Of a stretch of 64,000 nucleotides of DNA, positions 54,909 through 63,596 are shown piece by piece (positions within the stretch are counted from its first letter, which is position 1; each line of letters opens with the position of its first letter). The DNA comes from Nonlabens antarcticus. GTDB taxonomy: Bacteria; Bacteroidota; Bacteroidia; Flavobacteriales; Flavobacteriaceae. The stretch spans positions 62,001-126,000 of the forward strand of contig NZ_JADFCO010000062.1 of assembly GCF_015356755.1 (NCBI RefSeq), in the 5' to 3' direction. Position numbers and translations under genes: made by a program. The notes under the pieces are model-generated. The model was not told the DNA's origin. It searched no databases and worked only from the letters and a program-made list of their open reading frames with translations.

Positions 54909-57644
54909 ATGAAACACACCTATCACATACAAGGTATGACCTGCAACGGTTGCCGCAGTCACGTAGAGCAGACACTTTCTAAAGTGAATGGTGTTAAAAG
55001 CGCTACTGTTGATTTAGAAAAAGTAGAAGCAATCATTGAAATGAATTCTCACATTCCCATCGAGACATTTCAAGATGCATTATCAAAGGATGGCGGGAGC
55101 TACAGCATACATATGCCAAAAGAAAACGGAACAATGAAGCACACTTATCACATACACGGAATGACCTGCAATGGTTGCCGCAGTAACGTGGAGCAGACAC
55201 TTTCTAAAGTGGATGGTGTTTCTAATGCAACCGTCAATCTGGAAAAAGCCGAAGCTACCATTGAAATGGAATCACATATTCCTATCGAAACTTTTCAAAA
55301 AGCACTTCAAGATGATGGAGGTAGTTATTCCATTCATAAACTCGGTGATAAACCGGCTGACATTGATAAACCAAATGAGGTTCCCGCCTCTGCGGGAACT
55401 TCAGGAACGGGAACCTTTTACTGCCCCATGCATTGCGAGGGCGACAAGACGTATGGCAAACCAGGCGATTGTCCCGTTTGTGGAATGGATCTGGTAGAAG
55501 AAGTCAATCTATCTGCAACCACCACAGAACAATGGACTTGCCCCATGCATCCAGAAATCATCAAGGATGAATCCGGAGCCTGTCCCATTTGCGGGATGGA
55601 TCTAGTTCCCATGAAAGCAGACAGTTCTGCCGAGGAAAAGACGTATAAGAAACTACTCAAGAAATTCTGGGTTGCGGTCGCCTTTACACTTCCCATTTTT
55701 CTAATGGCTATGAGTGAGATGATTCCCAGCAATCCACTATATGATTTAATGGAACAGAAGTGGTGGAACTGGATTCAGTTTGGCTTATCCATTCCGGTGG
55801 TGTTCTATGCGACCTGGATGTTTTTTGAACGCGCTTATCGCAGTATTATCACCTGGAAGCTCAATATGTTCACACTTATAGGCATCGGTGCTGGTGTGGC
55901 GTGGTTATTTAGTGTTTTCGGAATGCTGTTTCCAGACTTTTTTCCAGACCAATTCAAGACTGAATCTGGTGCTGTACACGTCTATTTTGAAGCGGCAACA
56001 GTGATTCTCACGTTGGTGTTGATGGGACAGGTTTTGGAAGCTCGTGCGCACAGTAAAACAAATTCTGCCGTCAAGGAATTGCTCAAACTGGCTCCTAATA
56101 AAGCTACCCGAGTAGTAGATGGAAACGAGGAAGAAGTTTCTATTGATAAAATTGAAAAAGGAGATATCCTGAGGGTTAAACCTGGCGATAAAATTCCTGT
56201 GGATGGTATTATTACAGAGGGAAACACCACGGTTGACGAATCGATGATCTCTGGAGAACCCATTCCTATTGATAAAGCTGAGAATGATCAAGTAAGCAGC
56301 GGTACCATTAATGGTAATCAATCATTCTTGATGAAAGCCGAAAAAGTAGGCAGCGATACCTTGCTATCCCAAATAGTGCAAATGGTCAACGACGCGAGCC
56401 GCAGCCGCGCGCCCATCCAGAAGTTGGCCGATACGGTTTCCGGGTATTTTGTACCCGTTGTCGTTGCGATTTCCATAATTACGTTTATGGTTTGGGCAAT
56501 CTGGGGACCAGAACCCGCTTACGTTTATGCCCTGGTTAATGCCATTGCGGTATTGATTATTGCCTGTCCTTGTGCGTTGGGACTTGCGACTCCCATGTCC
56601 ATTATGGTAGGCGTGGGTAAAGGTGCTCAAAACGGTGTGCTCATTAAAAATGCAGAAGCCCTTGAAAAGCTCGATAAAGTAGACACGCTCATCGTTGATA
56701 AAACAGGAACGATTACAGAAGGTAAACCAACCGTTGAAAAAATAGGCGTTTTTGGAGACCGCTTTCGCGAAAGCGAAATACTTAAAATGATTGCTTCCTT
56801 GAACAGCTCTAGTGAACACCCGTTGGCAGAGGCTACCGTGAAATACGGAAAAGAACAAAAAGTCGAAATCCTAAAAACCGAAAACTTTAGCGCAGTTACT
56901 GGAAAAGGAGTAGAAGGAACTGTTAATGGTAAAAAGCTCGATCTGGGAAATGCAAAAATGATGGAGTACGCAAAAGCCAGCATCTCCTCAGAAATGGAAG
57001 CAGAAGCGCAATCCTTTCAGAAGAAGGGAAAAACCGTCTCCTATCTAGCCGTAGACGGTGAAGTATCAGGTTATGTGGTCATAGGCGATAAAATTAAAGA
57101 AACCAGTGCGCAGGCCATCAAAGAACTGCAAGACAAAGGCATTGCCGTCATTATGTTGACCGGCGATAACCACGATACCGCGCAATCTGTAGCCAGCGAC
57201 CTAAACCTAGCCGATTTTAAAGCGGGAATGCTGCCAGAAGACAAACTCAAAGAAGTAACTAGATTACAAGAAGAAGGAAAAATAGTGGCAATGGCTGGAG
57301 ACGGTATCAACGATGCACCGGCACTGGCCAAAAGTGATGTAGGAATCGCCATGGGAACAGGAACTGATGTTGCCATAGAAAGTGCTATGATCACTTTGGT
57401 TAAAGGGGATTTACACGGCATTGTTAAAGCGAAAAATTTGAGCCATGCCGTAATGAGAAATATCAAGCAAAACCTGTTTTTTGCTTTGATCTATAACGTT
57501 CTAGGCGTTCCAATTGCCGCTGGATTGCTCTTCCCGTTTTTCGGAATATTATTATCACCCATGATTGCAGCACTAGCGATGAGCTTCAGCTCGGTTTCCG
57601 TGATTGCAAATGCATTGAGGCTCAAATCAAAATCAATTAACTAA
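54909..57644 (+). CDS. copA: Copper-exporting P1B-type ATPase CopA
   Basis: This 911-residue pump exports Cu(I). Two nearly identical HMA domains open it (GMTCNGCRSHVEQTL and GMTCNGCRSNVEQTL), then two heavy-metal-binding CPMH...CPxCGMDL modules at about 172-198 and 208-236. The P-type core follows with the ion-site CPC (IACPCALGLATP near residue 555), phosphorylation site DKTGT near 597, TGDN near 751 and GDGINDAPAL near 798. CPC marks Cu/Ag specificity. The HMA duplication is recent at DNA level. A palindrome at 56760-56775 encodes RFRES near the SEHPLA motif. Confidence 0.95.
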   Translation: MKHTYHIQGMTCNGCRSHVEQTLSKVNGVKSATVDLEKVEAIIEMNSHIPIETFQDALSKDGGSYSIHMPKENGTMKHTYHIHGMTCNGCRSNVEQTLSKVDGVSNATVNLEKAEATIEMESHIPIETFQKALQDDGGSYSIHKLGDKPADIDKPNEVPASAGTSGTGTFYCPMHCEGDKTYGKPGDCPVCGMDLVEEVNLSATTTEQWTCPMHPEIIKDESGACPICGMDLVPMKADSSAEEKTYKKLLKKFWVAVAFTLPIFLMAMSEMIPSNPLYDLMEQKWWNWIQFGLSIPVVFYATWMFFERAYRSIITWKLNMFTLIGIGAGVAWLFSVFGMLFPDFFPDQFKTESGAVHVYFEAATVILTLVLMGQVLEARAHSKTNSAVKELLKLAPNKATRVVDGNEEEVSIDKIEKGDILRVKPGDKIPVDGIITEGNTTVDESMISGEPIPIDKAENDQVSSGTINGNQSFLMKAEKVGSDTLLSQIVQMVNDASRSRAPIQKLADTVSGYFVPVVVAISIITFMVWAIWGPEPAYVYALVNAIAVLIIACPCALGLATPMSIMVGVGKGAQNGVLIKNAEALEKLDKVDTLIVDKTGTITEGKPTVEKIGVFGDRFRESEILKMIASLNSSSEHPLAEATVKYGKEQKVEILKTENFSAVTGKGVEGTVNGKKLDLGNAKMMEYAKASISSEMEAEAQSFQKKGKTVSYLAVDGEVSGYVVIGDKIKETSAQAIKELQDKGIAVIMLTGDNHDTAQSVASDLNLADFKAGMLPEDKLKEVTRLQEEGKIVAMAGDGINDAPALAKSDVGIAMGTGTDVAIESAMITLVKGDLHGIVKAKNLSHAVMRNIKQNLFFALIYNVLGVPIAAGLLFPFFGILLSPMIAALAMSFSSVSVIANALRLKSKSIN
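56760..56775. repeat. Palindrome CGCTTTCGCGAAAGCG within copA
   Basis: Perfect copy read as RFRES in the nucleotide-binding domain, ahead of SEHPLA. Confidence 0.9.
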
Positions 57645-57661
57645 TTTCTAAATCAAACAAC

Positions 57662-58153
57662 ATGCAAAACGACATCAAAATGAATCATGATTCCATGAAA
57701 AAAAACCAATACACAAAATTTGTGGCCATGCTCGCCGCCTCGTTTGTGGCTATGTACATCACGATGTACTTGAACACGTATTCCATCGATCATGTATATT
57801 TTAGCCTAACCCGTTTTTATATGAGCTGTCTTGGTATTTCTGCCATGGCGATTATTATGTATGTGGCGATGCGCGGGATGTACAAGAATAAAAAGAAGAA
57901 TTTCGCCATTATTTTTGTAAGCATCAGTTTGTTTATTGGAGCACTGAGTTTAGTGCGTGATCAAAAAACTACCGTGGGCGATGTTTTGTGGATGAAAGCG
58001 ATGATTCCGCATCACTCCATTGCTATTTTGACGAGTGAACGTGCTGATATAAAGGATCCAGAAGTAAGACAATTAGCTGATGATATTATCAAGGCCCAAC
58101 GTAAGGAAATAGGTGAGATGAAAGCTATGATAAAAAGGTTAGAAGGGAAATAA
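57662..58153 (+). CDS. DUF305 membrane protein
   Basis: This 163-residue protein has three predicted membrane helices (about 20-40, 55-70 and 80-97) followed by a DUF305-type helical tail with the conserved AMIPHHSIAI motif and a C-terminal amphipathic helix (RKEIGEMKAMIKRLEGK). DUF305 proteins occur beside copper resistance genes and the MxPHHxxAI residues are thought to bind metal, but function is not established. It lies 17 bp after copA. Confidence 0.8.
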   Translation: MQNDIKMNHDSMKKNQYTKFVAMLAASFVAMYITMYLNTYSIDHVYFSLTRFYMSCLGISAMAIIMYVAMRGMYKNKKKNFAIIFVSISLFIGALSLVRDQKTTVGDVLWMKAMIPHHSIAILTSERADIKDPEVRQLADDIIKAQRKEIGEMKAMIKRLEGK

Positions 58154-58171
58154 TACTTATGATTTTTTTTT

Positions 58172-58254
58172 GGGCGCTCGAGCGGGCTATTCGCTACAAT
58201 CTTTTTAATGCCTATCGGCATTTAAAAAGGATTTCCACTTCTATCCCTAGCGCA
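58172..58254. repeat. Structured intergenic element
   Basis: A hairpin CTTTTTAATGCC/GGCATTTAAAAAG (58201-58229) is enclosed by GGGCGCT at 58172-58178 and CTAGCGC at 58248-58254. From memory, similar elements with a CGGGCT..TTCGCTACAATCTTTTT start and an AAGGATTTCCACTTCTATCC end recur in many Bacteroidota intergenic regions. I cannot tell whether it is an RNA, a terminator or a mobile repeat. Confidence 0.45.
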
Positions 58255-58260
58255 AAACAA

Positions 58261-58315
58261 AAAACCTTGTAGGAACAAACCTAATAGGTTTTCAATACCT
58301 GTTAGGTTTCGTAAG
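58261..58315. repeat. Hairpin pair after the structured element
   Basis: AAACCTAATAGGT (58277-58289) and ACCTGTTAGGTTT (58296-58308) are inverted repeats with one mismatch, enclosed by AACCTT/AAGGT. It may end the upstream transcript or be part of the element before it. Confidence 0.45.
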
Positions 58316-58387
58316 GTAATAAAGAGGGTTTTTAAAAAACTGTTGGATTAAAATCACAGGTAAGGGTTTCAATAAGAAATAGAAATT

Positions 58388-60127
58388 ATGAAAAAGAACA
58401 TTTTATATATAGGCATTGCGGTAATCGTTGGGTTACTTGCTGGCTGGCTCATCTTTGGGAACGGCAATGATGAATCGATGAACGTAAAGAACGTTTCTGA
58501 TATGTCAGACAATCACGGTCATGATGGTGAAACGGCGGCTCAAATGTGGACTTGCTCGATGCATCCACAAATAATGCAACCAGAATCTGGCGATTGTCCT
58601 ATTTGTGGAATGGATCTTATTCCTGCGGCATCCAGCGCTGAAGGTCTTGCCATGAACGAGATTAAAATGACCGAGAATGCCATCGCACTGGCTAATATCC
58701 AAACGACCATTGTAGGTAGTGGGACAGCATCTGATGAGGATGGTATGATCTCCTTATCAGGGAAAATTGCTACTAACGAAGAAAACAACTCGGTTCAGGC
58801 AAGTTATTTTGATGGACGTATTGAACGATTGAATGTAAATTATGAAGGTCAAAAAGTTAATCGCGGGCAGCTGCTGGCTACCATTTATGCGCCTACTCTC
58901 GTCGCTGCACAGCAGGAATTGCTAACAACAGCTTCGCTAAAAGAATCACAACCGGCACTTTATAAGGCAGTTCGCAATAAACTAAAAAACTGGAAGCTTT
59001 CTGACGGGCAGATCAATGCTATTGAATCCTCAGGAAAAGTGCGGGATAATTTCCCCATTTATGCCACCGTATCTGGAACGGTTGCCGAGGTAGTGGCACG
59101 CGAAGGCGATTACGTCAAACAAGGGCAACCCATCCTTAAGGTCAGTAACTTGAATTCGGTTTGGGCAGAATTTGATGGATATGAGAATCAGATCTCAAAC
59201 CTGAAGGAAGGTCAAAACATTAAAGTCGTGACGAATGCCTATCCCAATAAAGAATTTGACGCAACGATATCCTTTATAAACCCTATGCTGGATAATGCGA
59301 CTCGCACCGTGACGGTAAGAGCAACGCTTAAAAACACCGATAACCTTTTCAAGCCAGGAATGTTTGTTACCGGTAAACTTAAAGGCGCAACAAAAATGAC
59401 TGGAGAAACACTGACCGTACCCGCAACTGCCGTCATGTGGACCGGAGAACGATCCCTAGTTTATATCAAAACAAACCCCAACGAGCCTATTTTTGAAATG
59501 CGCGAAGTAACTCTGGGGAACCGGAATGGTGATAATTACTCAATTGCAAATGGTCTTTTAAATGGTGATGAAATCGTTACTAATGGGACTTTTACCGTGG
59601 ATGCGGCGGCTCAACTTCAAGGTAAAAAATCTATGATGAATCAAGGAAAGCCGGATATGACCGAAATGCCTATTTCTCAAATGAAAATGGAGTTTCCAAA
59701 GAGTTTCCAGCTGAATTTTAAAAAGGTACTGAAACCATATTTACAAATGAAAGATGCCTTCGTGAGTAGTGATGCTGGTAAGGTTTCAGCTTTCGCGAAA
59801 GCGACATCGACCTCTTTAAAATCTGTAAGTATAGGTAGCTTAGGAAAAATGGAACAAGCGCATATCAAAAAAAGTATCGAGATGCTTGACGCTATTGCGA
59901 CCAATGATATTCTTGAAAATCAGCGCGCGCACTATGTGATCTTGAATGAAAACATGGTTCCCATTGCAATGAATATCGGGAGTATAGACCCCACGCTTTA
60001 TGTTCAGAAATGCCCTATGGCTAACAATAACAAGGGCGCAGTCTGGTTGAGTACAGAACAAGATATACGCAACCCTTACTATGGCGAACAAATGATGACT
60101 TGCGGGAGTGTGATCGAGGAGATCTAA
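58388..60127 (+). CDS. cusB: CusB-type efflux adaptor with C-terminal DUF3347
   Basis: This 579-residue periplasmic adaptor has an N-terminal anchor (LYIGIAVIVGLLAGWLIF), a heavy-metal-binding WTCSMHP...CPICGMDLIP module at about 54-80, and HlyD-like lipoyl, hairpin and barrel domains (IERLNVNYEGQKVNRGQLL, APTLVAAQQELL, VSNLNSVWAEF, FKPGMFVTGKL). A DUF3347 domain closes the protein from about residue 450 (YLQMKDAFVSS, CPMANNNKGAVWLS, IRNPYYGEQMMTCG). It would join CusA to the outer-membrane factor, though it lies almost 13 kb from cusA. A palindrome at 59789-59802 encodes Ser-AFAKA in the DUF3347 part. Confidence 0.92.
   Translation: MKKNILYIGIAVIVGLLAGWLIFGNGNDESMNVKNVSDMSDNHGHDGETAAQMWTCSMHPQIMQPESGDCPICGMDLIPAASSAEGLAMNEIKMTENAIALANIQTTIVGSGTASDEDGMISLSGKIATNEENNSVQASYFDGRIERLNVNYEGQKVNRGQLLATIYAPTLVAAQQELLTTASLKESQPALYKAVRNKLKNWKLSDGQINAIESSGKVRDNFPIYATVSGTVAEVVAREGDYVKQGQPILKVSNLNSVWAEFDGYENQISNLKEGQNIKVVTNAYPNKEFDATISFINPMLDNATRTVTVRATLKNTDNLFKPGMFVTGKLKGATKMTGETLTVPATAVMWTGERSLVYIKTNPNEPIFEMREVTLGNRNGDNYSIANGLLNGDEIVTNGTFTVDAAAQLQGKKSMMNQGKPDMTEMPISQMKMEFPKSFQLNFKKVLKPYLQMKDAFVSSDAGKVSAFAKATSTSLKSVSIGSLGKMEQAHIKKSIEMLDAIATNDILENQRAHYVILNENMVPIAMNIGSIDPTLYVQKCPMANNNKGAVWLSTEQDIRNPYYGEQMMTCGSVIEEI
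59789..59802. repeat. Palindrome core within cusB
   Basis: Perfect 14-bp core, read as Ser-AFAKA. The homologous position of the lone DUF3347 gene (51007-51585) has a normal helix of the same length without it. Confidence 0.9.
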
Positions 60128-60418
60128 TAGGCAAGAATGGAAGTAACCGTTAAAGTTTTCGCCCTATGTTAATTCAGATAAATTTGATTTCCTAGACGGA
60201 TTAACTTCTGGAAGCTAGGTATTTTAACTCTTATTATCACAATAGAAAAATGAGTGGCACATAGTATTGAGGTGCTCGATTGAAGACTGCATGCTTTTAA
60301 TATAGCTTTATCTCCGCAACCTTAATAGATTGATATCACCATCTCACCTTATGTAAAACCTTTGTTTAGGGCTGTGAAATCTGTCTTCAAATCCTTAAAT
60401 TGCATTCAAACGTTTGCA

Positions 60419-61063
60419 ATGGAAAAAGACCTTCAAGATTCACGCAAATCCTATGACAAGGATGCGCTATTAGAGTCAAATCTTAATAGAAATCCTTTTG
60501 AAACCTTTGGAGAATGGTTCCAGCAAGCAGAAAATGACGATGCGGTGGAAGAACCTAATGCAATGAGTGTTTCTACCATAGGAGGTGATGGATTTCCTAA
60601 AACCAGAATTGTTCTTCTTAAAGAAATCGCAAACGACACGTTCTTATTTTATACGAATTATACTTCTGAAAAGGCTGTCGCTATTGAAGCGCATCCTCAA
60701 ATTTGCATTCATTTTTTCTGGCCTAGTCTAGAGCGACAAGTAATTATCAAGGCAAATGTGAAAAAGGTACCTGCTGAAAAGTCTGCTGCTTACTTCAACA
60801 GTCGTCCCAGAGGTAGTCAATTGGGCGCATGGGCTAGTCATCAGAGTGATGTAATAATTTCTAGAGAAGAGTTAGATGATCAATTAAAAGCAATAGAAAA
60901 ACAATTTGAGGGCAAAGATGTTCCATTACCAGAGTTTTGGGGAGGTTATAGTTGCTCACCAGTGTCTTTTGAGTTTTGGCAAGGCCGTCCTAATCGAATG
61001 CATGATCGTATTTTGTACCTCCAGAATAATAACTCCTGGGAATTTAAAAGATTACAACCTTAA
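60419..61063 (+). CDS. pdxH: Pyridoxamine 5'-phosphate oxidase
   Basis: From the ATG at 60419 this FMN enzyme of 214 residues makes pyridoxal phosphate. It has NAMSVSTIGGDGFPKTRIVLLK, FLFYTNYTSEKAVAI, FFWPSLERQVIIKA, YFNSRPRGSQLGAWAS and the C-terminal SFEFWQGRPNRMHDRI. Length at this start equals the family norm, and a reading from a TTG at 60362 would add 19 unlike residues. The leader carries AACGTTTG as a -7-like element. Its stop overlaps the next start (TAATG). Confidence 0.95.
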   Translation: MEKDLQDSRKSYDKDALLESNLNRNPFETFGEWFQQAENDDAVEEPNAMSVSTIGGDGFPKTRIVLLKEIANDTFLFYTNYTSEKAVAIEAHPQICIHFFWPSLERQVIIKANVKKVPAEKSAAYFNSRPRGSQLGAWASHQSDVIISREELDDQLKAIEKQFEGKDVPLPEFWGGYSCSPVSFEFWQGRPNRMHDRILYLQNNNSWEFKRLQP

Positions 61064-61548
61064 TGAAAAAGCAACTTATCTTAGTACGCCACGGGAAGTC
61101 TAGCTGGGAATTTGATGTTCGCGACCATGATCGACCCCTAATTTTTAAAGGAATTCAAGATGCTCATATCATTGGGCAATCGCTTCAAGAATTTCCTAAG
61201 CATCCCGGTTTAATCTGGTCAAGCACAGCTGCACGAGCGCTACAGACGGCTACCATACTTACCGAATATATAGATTACGATCTCAAGAATTTACAACTTA
61301 AAAGAGAGCTGTATACTTTTGATTCAAGCGAACTCTTAAAAATGGTACATACGATTCCAGATAATATGGAAAGCTGTATGATCGTATCGCATAATCATGG
61401 TTTGACAGAACTCGCTAACCAGCTAGGTGATACACATTTTTCAAACGTTCCTACCACAGGCGTTGTGATTATTGAGTTTGAAGCTTCCAGCTGGAGAAGT
61501 ATTTCTAAAGGGACTACAACCTTTCATCTTTTTCCAAAAAACCTTTAA
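61063..61548 (+). CDS. SixA-like histidine phosphatase
   Basis: This 161-residue protein is a histidine-phosphatase-superfamily member of the SixA type: LILVRHGKSSW carries the phospho-accepting His near residue 9 in the RHG motif, STAARALQTA follows and VSHNHGLTELANQLG carries the second His. Family members dephosphorylate phosphohistidine or small phosphoesters; the substrate here is unknown. Start and stop overlap both neighbours by one base, so the four genes from pdxH to ppx form one tight operon. Confidence 0.87.
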   Translation: MKKQLILVRHGKSSWEFDVRDHDRPLIFKGIQDAHIIGQSLQEFPKHPGLIWSSTAARALQTATILTEYIDYDLKNLQLKRELYTFDSSELLKMVHTIPDNMESCMIVSHNHGLTELANQLGDTHFSNVPTTGVVIIEFEASSWRSISKGTTTFHLFPKNL

Positions 61549-63596
61549 TGATACCACGCTATTTTAATAGAGAGCTATCATGGCTTAAATTCAACGCACG
61601 CGTGCTGCAAGAGGCTAACGACCCTACTGTACCGCTCATCGAGAGGCTTAGGTTTTTAGGGATTTTCTCTAACAATCTTGACGAATTTTTCAAAGTACGT
61701 TATGCTGCTATTCAACGTATTTATCGTGCAGGAAAAAATGCTACTAAATCCCTAGGAGGTATCTCCGCTGCTGACTTGTTGAATGAGATCAACTTGACGG
61801 TAATGGAAGATCAGATGCTTAGTTTTCAAATTCTCAATGACCTTGAAAATGAGCTCGCTAAGGAACACATTATCATTGTTGATGAGAACGAAGTTTTAAA
61901 AGAACATGAGGATTATTTACGTAAATACTTCAATGAAAAAATAAGCCCTGCGTTAGGAGTTATCATGATTGATGGTAAGGCTGCATTCCCACCTTTACAG
62001 GATGGAATGGGGTATCTCGCGGTTCGAATGACTTTCAAAGATGGCGAGGTGCGACATGCTCTGATCGAGAAGCCTAAACATTTGAACAGATTTGTTGTAC
62101 TTCCAGATCTAAAAGACGGTAAGCAATATGTCTTGCTGATAGATGATTTGATACGTCACAGAATGCATTATCTATTCAGCATTTTTGAATATGAAAGCAT
62201 TGAGGCACATATGATAAAAGTAACACTAGATGCCCAGCTTGATATTGACTTAGACCTTAAAAAAAGTCTACTAGAAAAAATCAGAGATAGTGTATATGAT
62301 CGTAAAGATGGGGATCCAGTTCGGTTCGTTTTTGATAGAGAAATCAATAAGGAAACGATTGATTTGATAATGAGTAAACTGGAGATAGATGATACCGACT
62401 CTATCATTCCCAGCGGTAGGTATCACAACAGGCGTGATTATTTAAAGTTCCCCAGTTTAGGTCGTAAAGACTTATTATATGAACCACTCACACCTTTACC
62501 TATTAAAAATCTTGTTATTAAAGGTTCTCTATTGATGCACATTGCAAGGAAGGATATTCTGCAATACGCGCCGTATCATACATTTGCAAATACTACAAAA
62601 TTCTTAAGAGAAGCTGCGCTGGACCCTAATGTTGAGGATATAAAGATTACAATATATAGACTGGCAGAAGTTTCCCAGATTGCAGGATCTCTTATTAATG
62701 CCGCCAAAAACGGAAAGTCGGTTACGGTATCTATTGAGTTACAGGCACGGTTTGATGAACAAGCAAATATCAATTATGCAGAGTTGATGCAGGAGGAGGG
62801 GATTCAGATGATTTTCGGTGTTCCAGGCTTAAAAGTGCACTGCAAAGCTTGTCTCATAACTCGCCGACAGGAAGGTAAATTGAAACGGTATGGTTTTATC
62901 TCTACTGGGAACTTCAACGAGGCGACTGCAGGAATTTACACAGATTATACTTTATTCACAGCAGATAAGAAGATATTAAAAGAGGTGGAACGTGTTTTTG
63001 AATTTTTTGAAGTCAATTACAAACAGCACAGGTATAAGCATTTACTTGTGAGTCCTACTTTTTTGAGATCTCGTATTGAGCAGATGGTTAGACGTGAAAT
63101 CGCTTTCGCGAAAGCGGGAAAAAAGGCATTGATACGGTTGAAACTTAATTCGTTCTCAGACTATAAAATGATTGATTTATTCTATCAAGCGTCCAATGCA
63201 GGTGTTCAAATTGAGCTAATCATACGTGGCATATGTTGTCTGATTCCAGGTGTTAAGGGAATGAGTGATAACATTAAAGCGATTAGTATTGTCGATCGTT
63301 ATCTAGAGCATCCACGCGTTTATTATTTTCACAATGGCGGTGATACCTCGTTATACATTTCTAGCGCAGATTTTATGCAACGCAACCTAGATAATCGTGT
63401 AGAAATCGCTTGTCCCATCTACGATGAGGATATTAAAAAAGAGATTTTAGAAACGCTGGATATTTGCTGGAATGACAATGTGAAGGCAAGAATAATTGAT
63501 GAGGATCAGTCAAATTCCTACGTAAGGAATGAAATGCCAGAAATCAGGTCGCAATACGCTACCTATGCTTATTATCAACAAAATATAGATGTTTAA
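61548..63596 (+). CDS. ppk1: Polyphosphate kinase 1
   Basis: This 682-residue enzyme makes polyphosphate from ATP reversibly. It begins RYFNRELSWLKFNARVLQEA with the N-terminal helical domain (NNLDEFFKVR), has the head domain (PAFPPLQD region), and then the two PLD-like catalytic domains with KVHCKACLITRR (His near residue 430) and STGNFNEATAGIYTDYTLF. A palindrome at 63101-63116 encodes AFAKA in ARREIAFAKAGKKALIR-like helix. It overlaps both neighbours, so ppk1 and ppx are balanced on one message. Confidence 0.95.
   Translation: MIPRYFNRELSWLKFNARVLQEANDPTVPLIERLRFLGIFSNNLDEFFKVRYAAIQRIYRAGKNATKSLGGISAADLLNEINLTVMEDQMLSFQILNDLENELAKEHIIIVDENEVLKEHEDYLRKYFNEKISPALGVIMIDGKAAFPPLQDGMGYLAVRMTFKDGEVRHALIEKPKHLNRFVVLPDLKDGKQYVLLIDDLIRHRMHYLFSIFEYESIEAHMIKVTLDAQLDIDLDLKKSLLEKIRDSVYDRKDGDPVRFVFDREINKETIDLIMSKLEIDDTDSIIPSGRYHNRRDYLKFPSLGRKDLLYEPLTPLPIKNLVIKGSLLMHIARKDILQYAPYHTFANTTKFLREAALDPNVEDIKITIYRLAEVSQIAGSLINAAKNGKSVTVSIELQARFDEQANINYAELMQEEGIQMIFGVPGLKVHCKACLITRRQEGKLKRYGFISTGNFNEATAGIYTDYTLFTADKKILKEVERVFEFFEVNYKQHRYKHLLVSPTFLRSRIEQMVRREIAFAKAGKKALIRLKLNSFSDYKMIDLFYQASNAGVQIELIIRGICCLIPGVKGMSDNIKAISIVDRYLEHPRVYYFHNGGDTSLYISSADFMQRNLDNRVEIACPIYDEDIKKEILETLDICWNDNVKARIIDEDQSNSYVRNEMPEIRSQYATYAYYQQNIDV
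63101..63116. repeat. Palindrome CGCTTTCGCGAAAGCG within ppk1
   Basis: Perfect copy read as Ile-AFAKA-Gly. Confidence 0.9.

Noticed and set aside
41269-60127. Island bounded by tRNA-derived direct repeats
   Set aside because: The tRNA-Pro and tRNA-Ser 3' ends could not be found again between 41 and 61 kb.
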